Below are positions 1 to 4,724 of a DNA stretch of 5,233 nucleotides, piece by piece (position 1 is the first letter of the stretch; each line of letters opens with the position of its first letter). A program made the position numbers and the translations under genes. Under the pieces are notes generated by a model that saw only the letters and a program-made list of their open reading frames with translations, was not told the origin of the DNA and did not search any database. This stretch comes from Candidatus Omnitrophota bacterium (GTDB taxonomy: Bacteria; Omnitrophota; Gorgyraeia; JAFGHF01), in assembly GCA_018899075.1 (NCBI GenBank), contig JAHIIS010000059.1, positions 1 through 5,233 on the forward strand, in the 5' to 3' direction.

Positions 1-302
1 ATTTCCTCATAAACATTTACTCTATCCTTTAGGCAGGCCTGTTCTATATTGGCCTTATAAAGGATGATTTTATCAGGCAATACCATGCCATAATAATGCG
101 TTCTATTTTTTAAAGGGACACCTTGATAAAGCCCTAAAAGATGACCTCTGGCACCTATATTGGATCTCTTTAAGATTTCCATATCGGGCTGGCCTTCAAT
201 AACTACATCTACATTTTCCAACTTGTCTTTAAAAGCCCCCGGAAGCTCGTTGAGGACTCTTGTTACTAGTTCCTCAAATTCTTTACGATCCACTATAGCC
301 AA
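1..302 (-). CDS. Zincin-like metallopeptidase family protein (DUF1025/Zincin_1), 3' end cut by window
   Basis: This reading frame runs off the left edge of the window after 100 codons. The protein reads (M)AIVDRKEFEELVTRVLNEL at its start, then has a stretch ending in HLLGLYQGVPLKNR and a VLPDKIILYKANIE segment. The order FEELV / LNELP / LLGLYxGVPL / LPDxIxLY is what I know from the small DUF1025 (Zincin_1) metallopeptidase-like family. The HExxH zinc motif of that family normally follows shortly after and would lie just outside the window, so catalytic competence cannot be judged. I chose TTG at 302-300 because an AAGGA Shine-Dalgarno (314-310) sits about 7 bases upstream. GTG at 293-291 is the alternative and fits the promoter distance better. 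An ATG at 310 is out of frame and stops after five codons. The substrate of this family is not established. Confidence 0.8.
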   Translation of the reverse strand, partial: MAIVDRKEFEELVTRVLNELPGAFKDKLENVDVVIEGQPDMEILKRSNIGARGHLLGLYQGVPLKNRTHYYGMVLPDKIILYKANIEQACLKDRVNVYEE

Positions 303-319
303 CCAATCATCCTTATAAA

Positions 320-348
320 ATTATACCTCAAAAACGGCAGTTGCATAT
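320..348 (-). promoter_or_regulatory. Weak candidate promoter for the zincin-like gene
   Basis: A perfect TATAAT -10 hexamer lies at 325-320 on the minus strand, in the context GAGGTATAATT, which is shared with the two better promoters at 3636 and 4638. The hexamer 17 bases upstream (348-343, ATATGC) is a poor -35. A start point near 313 would give a leader of only about 11 bases to TTG 302 or 20 bases to GTG 293. The call rests mainly on the -10 context shared with the other two sites. Confidence 0.35.
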
Positions 349-365
349 CGCTTAAGAATTTAAAC

Positions 366-398
366 ACCGTTTCCCAAATTGCCCTATAAGCTGTCCCT
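366..398 (-). repeat. Intergenic repeat debris, AGGGACA...GAAACGGT type
   Basis: On the minus strand this stretch starts with AGGGACA (398-392) and ends with GAAACGGT (373-366). The same two words, in the same order, occur on the plus strand at 989-995 and 1037-1044, with a longer interior. The two copies are therefore inverted relative to each other and flank the TPR relic and the DUF1844 gene. The rest of the gap between the zincin-like gene and the TPR relic shows no reading frame or RNA gene that I can recognise. The origin of the repeat is unknown. Confidence 0.3.
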
Positions 399-414
399 CT
401 TTTAATTTAGCCCA

Positions 415-540
415 TTAACTGCTCTTATTAATGTATCTGGATAATAGCTCTCTATAGCGAGGGTCTTTTCTGATAAACTCAAGGTCTCGGTCTTCTTCCA
501 TAAAGTCGAACTCACAATAGCCTAAATGGATGGCCTTCTC
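415..540 (-). pseudogene. C-terminal remnant of a TPR-repeat protein
   Basis: This 41-codon open stretch ends at TAA (417-415). It reads EKAIHLGYCEFDFMEEDRDL followed by EFIRKDPRYRELLSRYINKS and a final S. A pattern of the type EKAIxLGYxxxxFMExDxDLxxIRxDPRYxELL is typical of the last repeat and tail of tetratricopeptide-repeat proteins. The frame is closed just upstream by a TAG at 543-541, and the DUF1844 gene ends at 560, so there is no room for the rest of a TPR protein. No good start codon exists: the only in-frame ATG lies 13 codons in and lacks a Shine-Dalgarno. I read it as the surviving 3' end of a gene whose front was deleted or displaced. A very short translated product cannot be excluded. 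Confidence 0.6.
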
Positions 541-559
541 CTAAAAGGATATCTCAAAA

Positions 560-865
560 TTAAGATTTTCCACTTTCTTTTTCCATACGGTTTACTTCAT
601 CGGCATAATTGAGCTGCAGATTTGCCAGGGCATTGGAGATGACCTCTTCTTCATTAGCAGTTAGATTGCCCCTGGTCTTCTCTTTCAACATTGAAATCAG
701 GTCAATGGTTGCCCTTGCTGCCTCTAAATTTTTATCCGTCTTTCCGGTTACCGGATTCATTATCTTTCCCATCTGCTGCATCCCTGCGTTTGTCAAAATG
801 GAAACATACTGGATAAACCTTATTTCTGAAAGCTCCTTTTCGCTAATCTTACCCTCTTCAACCAT
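560..865 (-). CDS. DUF1844 domain-containing protein
   Basis: This 101-residue protein has a highly charged N-terminus followed by a DUF1844 core at about residues 12-90. Key elements are the helix with FIQYVSILTNAGMQQMGKI, the NPVTGKTDKNLEAAR segment, IDLISMLKEKTRGNLTANEE, and a final helix with NALANLQLNY. Order and spacing match DUF1844 proteins as I know them (aggregate pattern: short helix, G-x-I-xNPxTGK, IDxLxxLxEKTxGNLxxxE, LxxLxxxY). It is predicted soluble and cytoplasmic, with no signal peptide or membrane helix. Its function is unknown. The start is secure: an in-frame TGA lies at 871-869, ATG 865 is the first possible start, and a GAGGGGAG Shine-Dalgarno (879-872) sits 6 bases upstream. 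It has its own promoter at 957-929. The downstream TPR remnant begins after only 19 bases. Confidence 0.85.
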   Translation of the reverse strand: MVEEGKISEKELSEIRFIQYVSILTNAGMQQMGKIMNPVTGKTDKNLEAARATIDLISMLKEKTRGNLTANEEEVISNALANLQLNYADEVNRMEKESGKS

Positions 866-928
866 CGTTCACTCCCCTCTTTTATTCCTCGTCTCCGTCT
901 TTTAAGGTCAACACTGAATGCAGGCTCT

Positions 929-957
929 ATTTTACCATAACCCTGCGCAAAGTGCAA
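929..957 (-). promoter_or_regulatory. Sigma70-like promoter of the DUF1844 gene
   Basis: On the minus strand there is a TTGCAC -35 box (957-952), a 17-base spacer and a TAAAAT -10 box (934-929). The -10 is preceded by TGG, so it also fits an extended -10. Transcription would begin near 922 and give a leader of about 57 bases. The -35 box overlaps the last bases of the U-tract of the preceding terminator, so termination of operon B and the start of this unit are packed together. Confidence 0.7.
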
Positions 958-988
958 AAAAAACAGCATCAAGATAAATCTTGAGGCT
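956..988 (-). terminator. Rho-independent terminator after maf
   Basis: Read on the minus strand, AGCCTCAAGAT (988-978) pairs with ATCTTGATGCT (975-965) around a two-base centre. Ten of eleven positions pair, with one T/C mismatch. In RNA the top pairs would open to a loop of about six bases. After one G comes a run of eight T (963-956), as expected of an intrinsic terminator. It lies about 90 bases past the maf stop. The hairpin is nearly identical to the one at 4652-4679. Confidence 0.8.
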
Positions 989-1044
989 AGGGACACTTTC
1001 CCGATTGAGACTATCTCAACTTCCCGACTACATTGAGAAACGGT
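989..1044 (+). repeat. Intergenic repeat debris with palindrome
   Basis: This stretch carries AGGGACA (989-995) and GAAACGGT (1037-1044), the same end words as the minus-strand stretch at 398-366. Inside it are two direct copies of TTCCCGA (998-1004, 1021-1027), two copies of ATTGAGA (1004-1010, 1032-1038) and a perfect inverted repeat TTGAGA-CTA-TCTCAA (1005-1019). I see no reading frame here. It looks like the remains of a small repetitive element, but which one I cannot say. Confidence 0.4.
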
Positions 1045-1082
1045 ATCTATTCTCGCGGTATCTATTCTCGGTATCTATTTTA
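1041..1082. repeat. 15-bp tandem repeat running into the maf stop codon
   Basis: CGGTATCTATTCTCG occurs twice in perfect tandem (1041-1055 and 1056-1070). A third, shortened copy (GGTATCTATTTTA, from 1070) follows, and its final TTA is the complement of the maf TAA stop. The maf 3' end is therefore the edge of the array, and copy-number change by slippage would alter only the untranslated tail. Confidence 0.75.
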
Positions 1083-1706
1083 ACCTAAAAGGCCAACGCC
1101 TAATTTTTTAAACAGCTGATCGAGTTTCATCATTGGCAAACCCAGTATATTATAAAATGAGCCGTCTATGTTATCGAATATAAATGCTCCGGAGCCTTCT
1201 ATTGAAAAACCGCCCGCCTTGTCGTGAGGACCGGATATCTTTACAAATCTATCTATTTTTTTGCGCGAGAGCCGCCTGACACGCACCTTTGATACGTCTA
1301 TCCCGCTTGCCGATTTTCCTTTTTTTGCGTCTATTACGCAAAGGCCGGTATAGACAACGATTGTCTTCCCCGAGAATGCCTTAAGAAGTAATTTTGCCTC
1401 TTTTTTTGTCTTTGGTTTTCCTATCACGCGCTTTCCTAACCCTAAAGGGTAGGCCTTCCTGTTCCTTTTAAAGGAAGGGCCTAATAAAACAACGGTATCA
1501 GCGCCAACAATAAAACCTGACCTGTATTTATCCGCTATCGCCTCGGCCTTAACGCGGGCATTATGCAGGACATTGAACCTCGCGCCCTTTTTATGGTCCA
1601 TCTTCTCGGGGACGTTACTTATAACAACCCTATGCGCTATCCCGCATTCTTTAAGTATCTTTGAGCGCCTCTTTGACGCCGACGCTAATATTATTTTGTA
1701 TCTCAT
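1080..1706 (-). CDS. maf: Maf family nucleoside triphosphate pyrophosphatase
   Basis: Maf enzymes hydrolyse nucleoside triphosphates (dTTP/UTP or modified nucleotides, depending on subgroup) to monophosphate and pyrophosphate in the cytoplasm. The 208-residue protein shows LASASKRRSKIL (7-18), NARVKA (49-54), GADTVV (68-73), GKP (96-98), SGKT..VYTG (112-121), HDKAGGFSIEG (161-171) and IDGSFYNILGLP (180-191). The DKAG-x-x-x-I-x-G form resembles the dTTP/UTP (YhdE-like) subgroup. Unusual points are a basic insertion of about 15 residues between GADTVV and GKP, K instead of P in the SxSPRR motif, and I in place of the usual H after SGKT. The start ATG overlaps the stop of the flavoprotein gene (ATGA), with GGAG at 1717-1714 seven bases upstream, so translation is probably coupled. 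The stop lies inside a tandem repeat. Confidence 0.9.
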   Translation of the reverse strand: MRYKIILASASKRRSKILKECGIAHRVVISNVPEKMDHKKGARFNVLHNARVKAEAIADKYRSGFIVGADTVVLLGPSFKRNRKAYPLGLGKRVIGKPKTKKEAKLLLKAFSGKTIVVYTGLCVIDAKKGKSASGIDVSKVRVRRLSRKKIDRFVKISGPHDKAGGFSIEGSGAFIFDNIDGSFYNILGLPMMKLDQLFKKLGVGLLG

Positions 1707-2938
1707 ATATTATCTCCGCAAACCCATCCCGTAGAAAATGCTGCCTGCATGTTGTATCCGCCTGTTGCGGCGTCTATATCTATTACCTCGCCCGCGAAAA
1801 AAAGTCCCTTCACAAGCCTTGATTCCATGGTCCTGGGATTTATCTCTTTTGTATTCACGCCGCCCCTTGTAACGATACCGTCTTTGGCCGGCATCACAGC
1901 TTCTGCGGTCAATCTTAAGTCAAATAAGCCCCTGATAAGCCTTTTTCTCTCCCCGGCTGTGATTTGACTTGTGCTTTTATTTCCCTCCATACTGCAATAT
2001 TCGAGAAACCGTCTTATTATACCCCGGGGCAGGAGATTCTTAAATATATTTTTTATGCTTTTGCCGGGGTTTGCCTTAAATTCACGCAGTAGCCTGGCGT
2101 CCAGTTTTTTGTGGTCCAGGGCAGGCTTAAAGTTGATAGATATCGTCACCTCATTTTTGAGTTGAAGAGCGTCATGGACAGGGGCGCTTATATCAAGGGC
2201 AACAGGGCCCGATAAACCAAAATGAGTGAACAGCATCTCCCCGAATCTTTCATCCATTCTTTTACCGCCGGCAAAAACTGTTATGCGCACATTCTTCAGT
2301 GATATGCCCTGCCAGTCTCTTATAAATCTTTCCTTAATCAGGATAGGGCAAAGGGCGGGTTTTAAGGGTATAATCCGGTGGCCTGATTTTTCAGCGATTC
2401 TATACCCGTCGCCTGTCGAGCCTGTTCCGGGGTAGGAGATACCGCCTGTGGCGACAGCGACGCGTGTTGCCAAAATTTGCTTACGGGAATACGTCAGAAT
2501 GCCTCTTATTTTCTTATCCTTCACAATGACCTCGCGCGCGCGAACGCCGGAGAGGACTTTAATATTCTTGGTTTTCAACTTTGATTTTAAAACATTCAGG
2601 ACGTCGCCCGCTCTATCGCTTATTGGGAATACGCGGCCGCCCCGTTCTGTCTTAAGTTTAAGGCGGGCATCTTCAAAGAATAACATAAGCTCGGTGTTGA
2701 AGAACTTGGCGAAAACATTTCTTAAGAAAGCGCGCGATTCAGAAAACTTCCCGAGAAAGTCTTCGATATCGCAGGAATTCGTAAGGTTACACCGGCCTTT
2801 CCCCGAAATGAGGAGTTTCTTGCCGGGCGTATCGTTTCGCTCAACAAGGAGAACCCTTCTATTTCTTTCTGCGGCGCGAATCGCGGCCATCATGCCGGCA
2901 GGCCCCGCCCCAATTATAATTGCATCGAATTGTTCCAT
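1703..2938 (-). CDS. NAD(P)/FAD-dependent oxidoreductase, HI0933/YhiN (BaiN-like) family
   Basis: A 411-residue flavoprotein of the COG2081 type. A Rossmann FAD-binding motif, IIIGAGPAGMMAA, begins at residue 7. The family signature KLLISGKGRCNLTN is at 41-54. ATGGISYPGTGSTGDGY is at about 163-179, GEMLFTHFGLSGP at about 233-245, and the C-terminal flavin-binding block has GGVNTKEI (from 359), MES, LFFAGEVIDIDAATGGYN and MQAAFSTG. Length and motif order are typical and nothing essential appears to be missing. The physiological substrate of most members is unknown. The BaiN role in bile-acid metabolism should not be transferred to this protein. ATG 2938 matches the usual N-terminus; an in-frame TAA lies 15 bases upstream and no clear Shine-Dalgarno is visible, so coupling to the preceding gene is likely. 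It is the middle gene of operon B and overlaps maf by 4 bases. Confidence 0.9.
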   Translation of the reverse strand: MEQFDAIIIGAGPAGMMAAIRAAERNRRVLLVERNDTPGKKLLISGKGRCNLTNSCDIEDFLGKFSESRAFLRNVFAKFFNTELMLFFEDARLKLKTERGGRVFPISDRAGDVLNVLKSKLKTKNIKVLSGVRAREVIVKDKKIRGILTYSRKQILATRVAVATGGISYPGTGSTGDGYRIAEKSGHRIIPLKPALCPILIKERFIRDWQGISLKNVRITVFAGGKRMDERFGEMLFTHFGLSGPVALDISAPVHDALQLKNEVTISINFKPALDHKKLDARLLREFKANPGKSIKNIFKNLLPRGIIRRFLEYCSMEGNKSTSQITAGERKRLIRGLFDLRLTAEAVMPAKDGIVTRGGVNTKEINPRTMESRLVKGLFFAGEVIDIDAATGGYNMQAAFSTGWVCGDNI

Positions 2939-2953
2939 AAGAAGCTGTATCGC

Positions 2954-3607
2954 TTAAGGCATCTCGGCTTCAAGCCCGGATATCAACTTGTCTATATCTT
3001 TTGCAACCTGCGCGGAAAACAGCTTCGCCAGTTTAATCTCTTCCCTCAAAGACTTCAGTAAAGTTAAAGAACGCTTAAGCAAGCTTAATCTTTTCTTCTG
3101 CCAGGCTTCCTCAGGCAAGAGTTCCTCCCGCTGCTTGATTAGCGCCGTAAGGTCTTTCTTTACCGCCCGCGCATCTTTGCCTTTCTCCAGGACATTCTTT
3201 TTGATGTTTTCGTAATCCATCCTATCCAACTCTTTTTTGCTGCCTGCCAGGCGTAACGCATCTATCGATTCATAACTAGGCACTGAGGCGGCATCGGCCT
3301 TTTCATTATATTCTTTTGAAAGGTAACGCGGTTCTTCCTTTTCAAGGAAAAGATAAGACCGCAGCAATTTAAGCGCGGTCTGTTTGCGGATGCCGATTTC
3401 TTTGGCTGTGTAGGCATCGAATTTACTATAGCCCCAATCTTTATACAGCTTATCCTTCCAAACCGAATACAGGGCCTGCCCTAATTCTATCCATGACGTC
3501 TTAAAACATTTGACGCTTTTCAGCACCCGATGCCTTAAGCTAGCAGGGTCTAAGTCCGCCAATTTTGCTTCCAGTGTTTCCATTACCTTTGTCTTGGAGT
3601 AATCCAT
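2954..3607 (-). CDS. Uncharacterised helical protein with an HTH-like segment
   Basis: I do not recognise a named family with confidence. The 217-residue protein is Lys/Leu/Glu-rich, soluble and almost entirely helical by eye, with no signal peptide. Residues 35-90 look like the conserved core: FKTSWIELGQALYSVWKDK, then WGYSKFDAYTAKEIGIRKQT and ALKLLRSYLFLE. The stretch FDAYTAKEIGIRKQTALKLL (63-82) has helix-turn-helix character (E-x-G-I-x-x-x-T-A-x-K-L). The C-terminal half (about 120-217) is charged and probably coiled-coil. A DNA-binding or regulatory role is inference only. ATG 3607 is preferred over TTG 3628: it has GAAAGGAT (3620-3613) at good spacing, and the TTG would lie at or upstream of the predicted transcription start (about 3624). 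It is the first gene of operon B, 15 bases before the flavoprotein gene. Confidence 0.75.
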   Translation of the reverse strand: MDYSKTKVMETLEAKLADLDPASLRHRVLKSVKCFKTSWIELGQALYSVWKDKLYKDWGYSKFDAYTAKEIGIRKQTALKLLRSYLFLEKEEPRYLSKEYNEKADAASVPSYESIDALRLAGSKKELDRMDYENIKKNVLEKGKDARAVKKDLTALIKQREELLPEEAWQKKRLSLLKRSLTLLKSLREEIKLAKLFSAQVAKDIDKLISGLEAEMP

Positions 3608-3612
3608 CTGCC

Positions 3613-3620
3613 ATCCTTTC
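3613..3620 (-). promoter_or_regulatory. Shine-Dalgarno that fixes the start at 3607
   Basis: GAAAGGAT on the minus strand places AGGA 7 bases before ATG 3607. An ATG at 3614-3612 overlaps this site but is out of frame. The in-frame TTG at 3628 has no comparable site and coincides with the promoter start region, so the longer version of the protein is unlikely. Confidence 0.7.
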
Positions 3621-3630
3621 TTTTTCAAGA

Positions 3631-3659
3631 ATTATACCCCTAAAATAAAACAACCTCAA
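3631..3659 (-). promoter_or_regulatory. Sigma70-like promoter of operon B
   Basis: TTGAGG (3659-3654), a 17-base spacer and a perfect TATAAT (3636-3631) lie on the minus strand. Transcription would start near 3624, about 17 bases before ATG 3607. From the -35 to the base after the -10 it matches the promoter at 4661-4632 at about 25 of 30 positions, spacer included. Upstream there is a GAAGATTTGAGG stretch that resembles the hairpin repeats with the middle deleted, so no terminator hairpin forms here. Confidence 0.8.
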
Positions 3660-3674
3660 ATCTTCAACCAGCAT

Positions 3675-4178
3675 TTACCGGCTATTACTCCACAGCCCTC
3701 TTTTATTCTCTCTTGCCTCCTGATATAACCCTTGGAAGTAATCTGCATACTTAACATTAGGTGGAATGATCATAACTTCGGCATAGCCTTGCTTAAGTAT
3801 TTCGGCATTCAAAAATAGTTGCGTATCTGAAATAAACACATGCGCCAGCAGCCTTCCATATTTATCCCTTTGCTGAACATCAAATTCCAGGCGGACTTTT
3901 TTACCTTCTGCCAATTGTCTGGTAAATTGATATGATTTCCTGCCAAGAGCGATAATCGTTCCAATATCCTGCCCGCTCCTCCGGGCGTCTCTATAGAGTT
4001 TGTCCGATTCGTACATCTCCGGGGCATCTATGCCTAAAAGACGGACTTTCTCTCCGCCGGCAATCCGGAGCGTATCCCCATCAAAGACTTTGGTAACTAA
4101 AATATCGGCGTAGTTGGCTTGCGCGCAGGATGTGAGAATAAGTGATAAAATTATAGCCGTTAGGACTAAAGGCTTCAT
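3675..4178 (-). CDS. Thermonuclease (SNase-like) family lipoprotein
   Basis: A 167-residue protein of the staphylococcal nuclease fold, predicted to cleave nucleic acids in a Ca-dependent way outside the cytoplasm. The N-terminus (K2, then a hydrophobic run ending LILTSC) is a lipoprotein signal peptide with a lipobox (L-T-S-C18), so the mature protein should be lipid-anchored at Cys18. The SNase domain fills about 25-165: DGDTL (33-37), VRLLGIDAPE (45-54), RDKYGRLLAHVF (104-115), LNAEILKQGYAEV and the terminal RGLW. By comparison with SNase, the metal-binding Asp35 and Asp51 and the catalytic Arg46, Glu54 and Arg109 are all present, so it should be active. It follows the thioesterase gene after 21 bases, with no strong Shine-Dalgarno before ATG 4178, and probably shares its transcript. 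No clear terminator follows before the next promoter. Confidence 0.9.
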   Translation of the reverse strand: MKPLVLTAIILSLILTSCAQANYADILVTKVFDGDTLRIAGGEKVRLLGIDAPEMYESDKLYRDARRSGQDIGTIIALGRKSYQFTRQLAEGKKVRLEFDVQQRDKYGRLLAHVFISDTQLFLNAEILKQGYAEVMIIPPNVKYADYFQGLYQEARENKRGLWSNSR

Positions 4179-4199
4179 AATGCCAAGAAACGCTCTCTG

Positions 4200-4607
4200 C
4201 TATACAAGAACCCGCTCCTGGGATTTAGGTGAAAATTTGGGAAGAAAAGACTTAACGTCAGCTTCTGCAATTAATTTGTTTTCTTTATCTAATATCTTAA
4301 TACCACTTTTAAAGAACTTGCCTCTGAGATGTCTTGGCCTTGCCTCAGCAAAAATTTCTGTAGATTTGCTTGGGGCTTTAAAGCGAATATGTAAATCTAC
4401 CGTCAAATAAGGGCCTCGAGGAAATATAGTTCTTAATCCCTGGACTGTAGCAGTATCAACAATGCTGAGGATAGCCCCGCCATGAAAATTTGCATGGGGA
4501 TTAGTGAGCTCTTTCCTGTAATGCAAACCTATCTTGCAAAAGCCTTCTCTTTTCTCTTTAATATACATCTGCAGCAAATTTTCGTAAGGAGAGCGAATTT
4601 TTTCCAT
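4200..4607 (-). CDS. PaaI-type hotdog-fold thioesterase
   Basis: A 135-residue single hotdog domain, the usual size for PaaI/YbgC-like acyl-CoA thioesterases, cytoplasmic. The active-site helix region reads NPHANFHGGAILSIVDTA (36-53). N36, H42-G43-G44 and D51 fit the N-x(n)-HGG-x(n)-D pattern of PaaI-type enzymes. The strands LTVDLHIRFKAPSK, IFAEARPRHLRGKFFKSGIK and LIAEADVKSFL complete the fold. The physiological acyl-CoA substrate cannot be read from the sequence. ATG 4607 has AAAGGT (4616-4611) just upstream and lies about 19 bases past the predicted transcription start. It is the first gene of operon A. The end of the gene, coding for KFSPKSQ, is repeated as non-coding DNA about 500 bp upstream (4725-4743). 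The stop is TAG. Confidence 0.88.
   Translation of the reverse strand: MEKIRSPYENLLQMYIKEKREGFCKIGLHYRKELTNPHANFHGGAILSIVDTATVQGLRTIFPRGPYLTVDLHIRFKAPSKSTEIFAEARPRHLRGKFFKSGIKILDKENKLIAEADVKSFLPKFSPKSQERVLV
4217..4235. repeat. 19-bp direct repeat, copy inside the thioesterase gene
   Basis: CCTGGGATTTAGGTGAAAA here is identical to 4725-4743. On the minus strand this copy encodes FSPKSQ near the thioesterase C-terminus. The similarity extends beyond the exact core with scattered mismatches, to about 30 bases. Confidence 0.75.
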
Positions 4608-4632
4608 CTTACCTTTCTCTAAACTTCACCCA

Positions 4633-4661
4633 ATTATACCTCCAAAACCAAACAGCCTCAA
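4633..4661 (-). promoter_or_regulatory. Sigma70-like promoter of operon A
   Basis: TTGAGG (4661-4656), a 17-base spacer and TATAAT (4638-4633) lie on the minus strand. The predicted start is near 4626, with a leader of about 19 bases to ATG 4607. The -35 box lies entirely within the 3' arm of the hairpin at 4652-4679. It shares the -35, much of the spacer and the GGTATAATT -10 context with the promoter at 3631-3659. Confidence 0.8.
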
Positions 4662-4679
4662 GATAAATCTTGAAGCTGT
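4644..4679 (-). terminator. Hairpin, likely terminator of the upstream gene, merged with promoter
   Basis: On the minus strand ACAGCTTCAAGAT (4679-4667) pairs with ATCTTGAGGCTGT (4664-4652) around two bases. Every position pairs, including one U-G wobble that would be a C-A mismatch on the other strand, which argues that the minus-strand RNA is the functional one. The following tract is TTTGGTTTT (4652-4644), weaker than the T8 after the related hairpin at 965-988. It would end transcription of the gene at 4798-5233. Confidence 0.6.
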
Positions 4680-4704
4680 AAAAAATTCAAAAAATTGTTT
4701 ATAA

Positions 4705-4720
4705 GGGCGAAATTTCGCCC
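4705..4720. other. G+C-rich palindrome followed by a run of nine C
   Basis: GGGCGAAATTTCGCCC is a perfect 16-base palindrome that could form a 6-bp stem with an AATT loop in RNA. It lies between the stop of the upstream gene and the hairpin at 4652-4679. On the minus strand it is followed by a mixed A/T stretch and then TTTTTT (about 20 bases later), a poor terminator layout. On the plus strand its last Cs begin a C9 run (4718-4726). Confidence 0.5.
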
Positions 4721-4724
4721 CCCC

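Noticed and set aside
303..319. Mini-ORF ATG 310 (MIGWL) as a translated leader peptide
   Set aside because: The AAGGA site is directly adjacent to this ATG, too close for initiation there, and its spacing suits TTG 302.
541..543. TAG before the TPR tail as a recoded stop (selenocysteine-like or pyrrolysine-like)
   Set aside because: There is no coding sequence to join upstream, because the DUF1844 stop is 17 bases away in another frame. Gene decay explains it more simply.
609..905. Plus-strand reading frame opposite the DUF1844 gene
   Set aside because: The minus strand encodes a recognisable DUF1844 domain with promoter and Shine-Dalgarno. The hydrophobic antisense translation is a by-product.
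1041..1082. Short repeats considered as a CRISPR array
   Set aside because: The units are contiguous with no spacers, only 15 bp long, and no cas-like gene is near.
2448..2957. Long plus-strand reading frame opposite the flavoprotein gene
   Set aside because: It is antisense to a gene with complete family motifs. Its translation shows no domain pattern and it has no Shine-Dalgarno or promoter of its own.
3608..3628. Seven-residue N-terminal extension (TTG 3628) of the uncharacterised protein
   Set aside because: The TTG lies at or before the predicted transcription start and has no Shine-Dalgarno. ATG 3607 has a good one.
3809..4027. Second minus-strand frame within the nuclease gene
   Set aside because: It overlaps the SNase catalytic core in another frame and has a low-information translation.
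4114..4410. Plus-strand frame across the nuclease/thioesterase junction
   Set aside because: It is antisense to two genes with clear motifs and shows no start signals.
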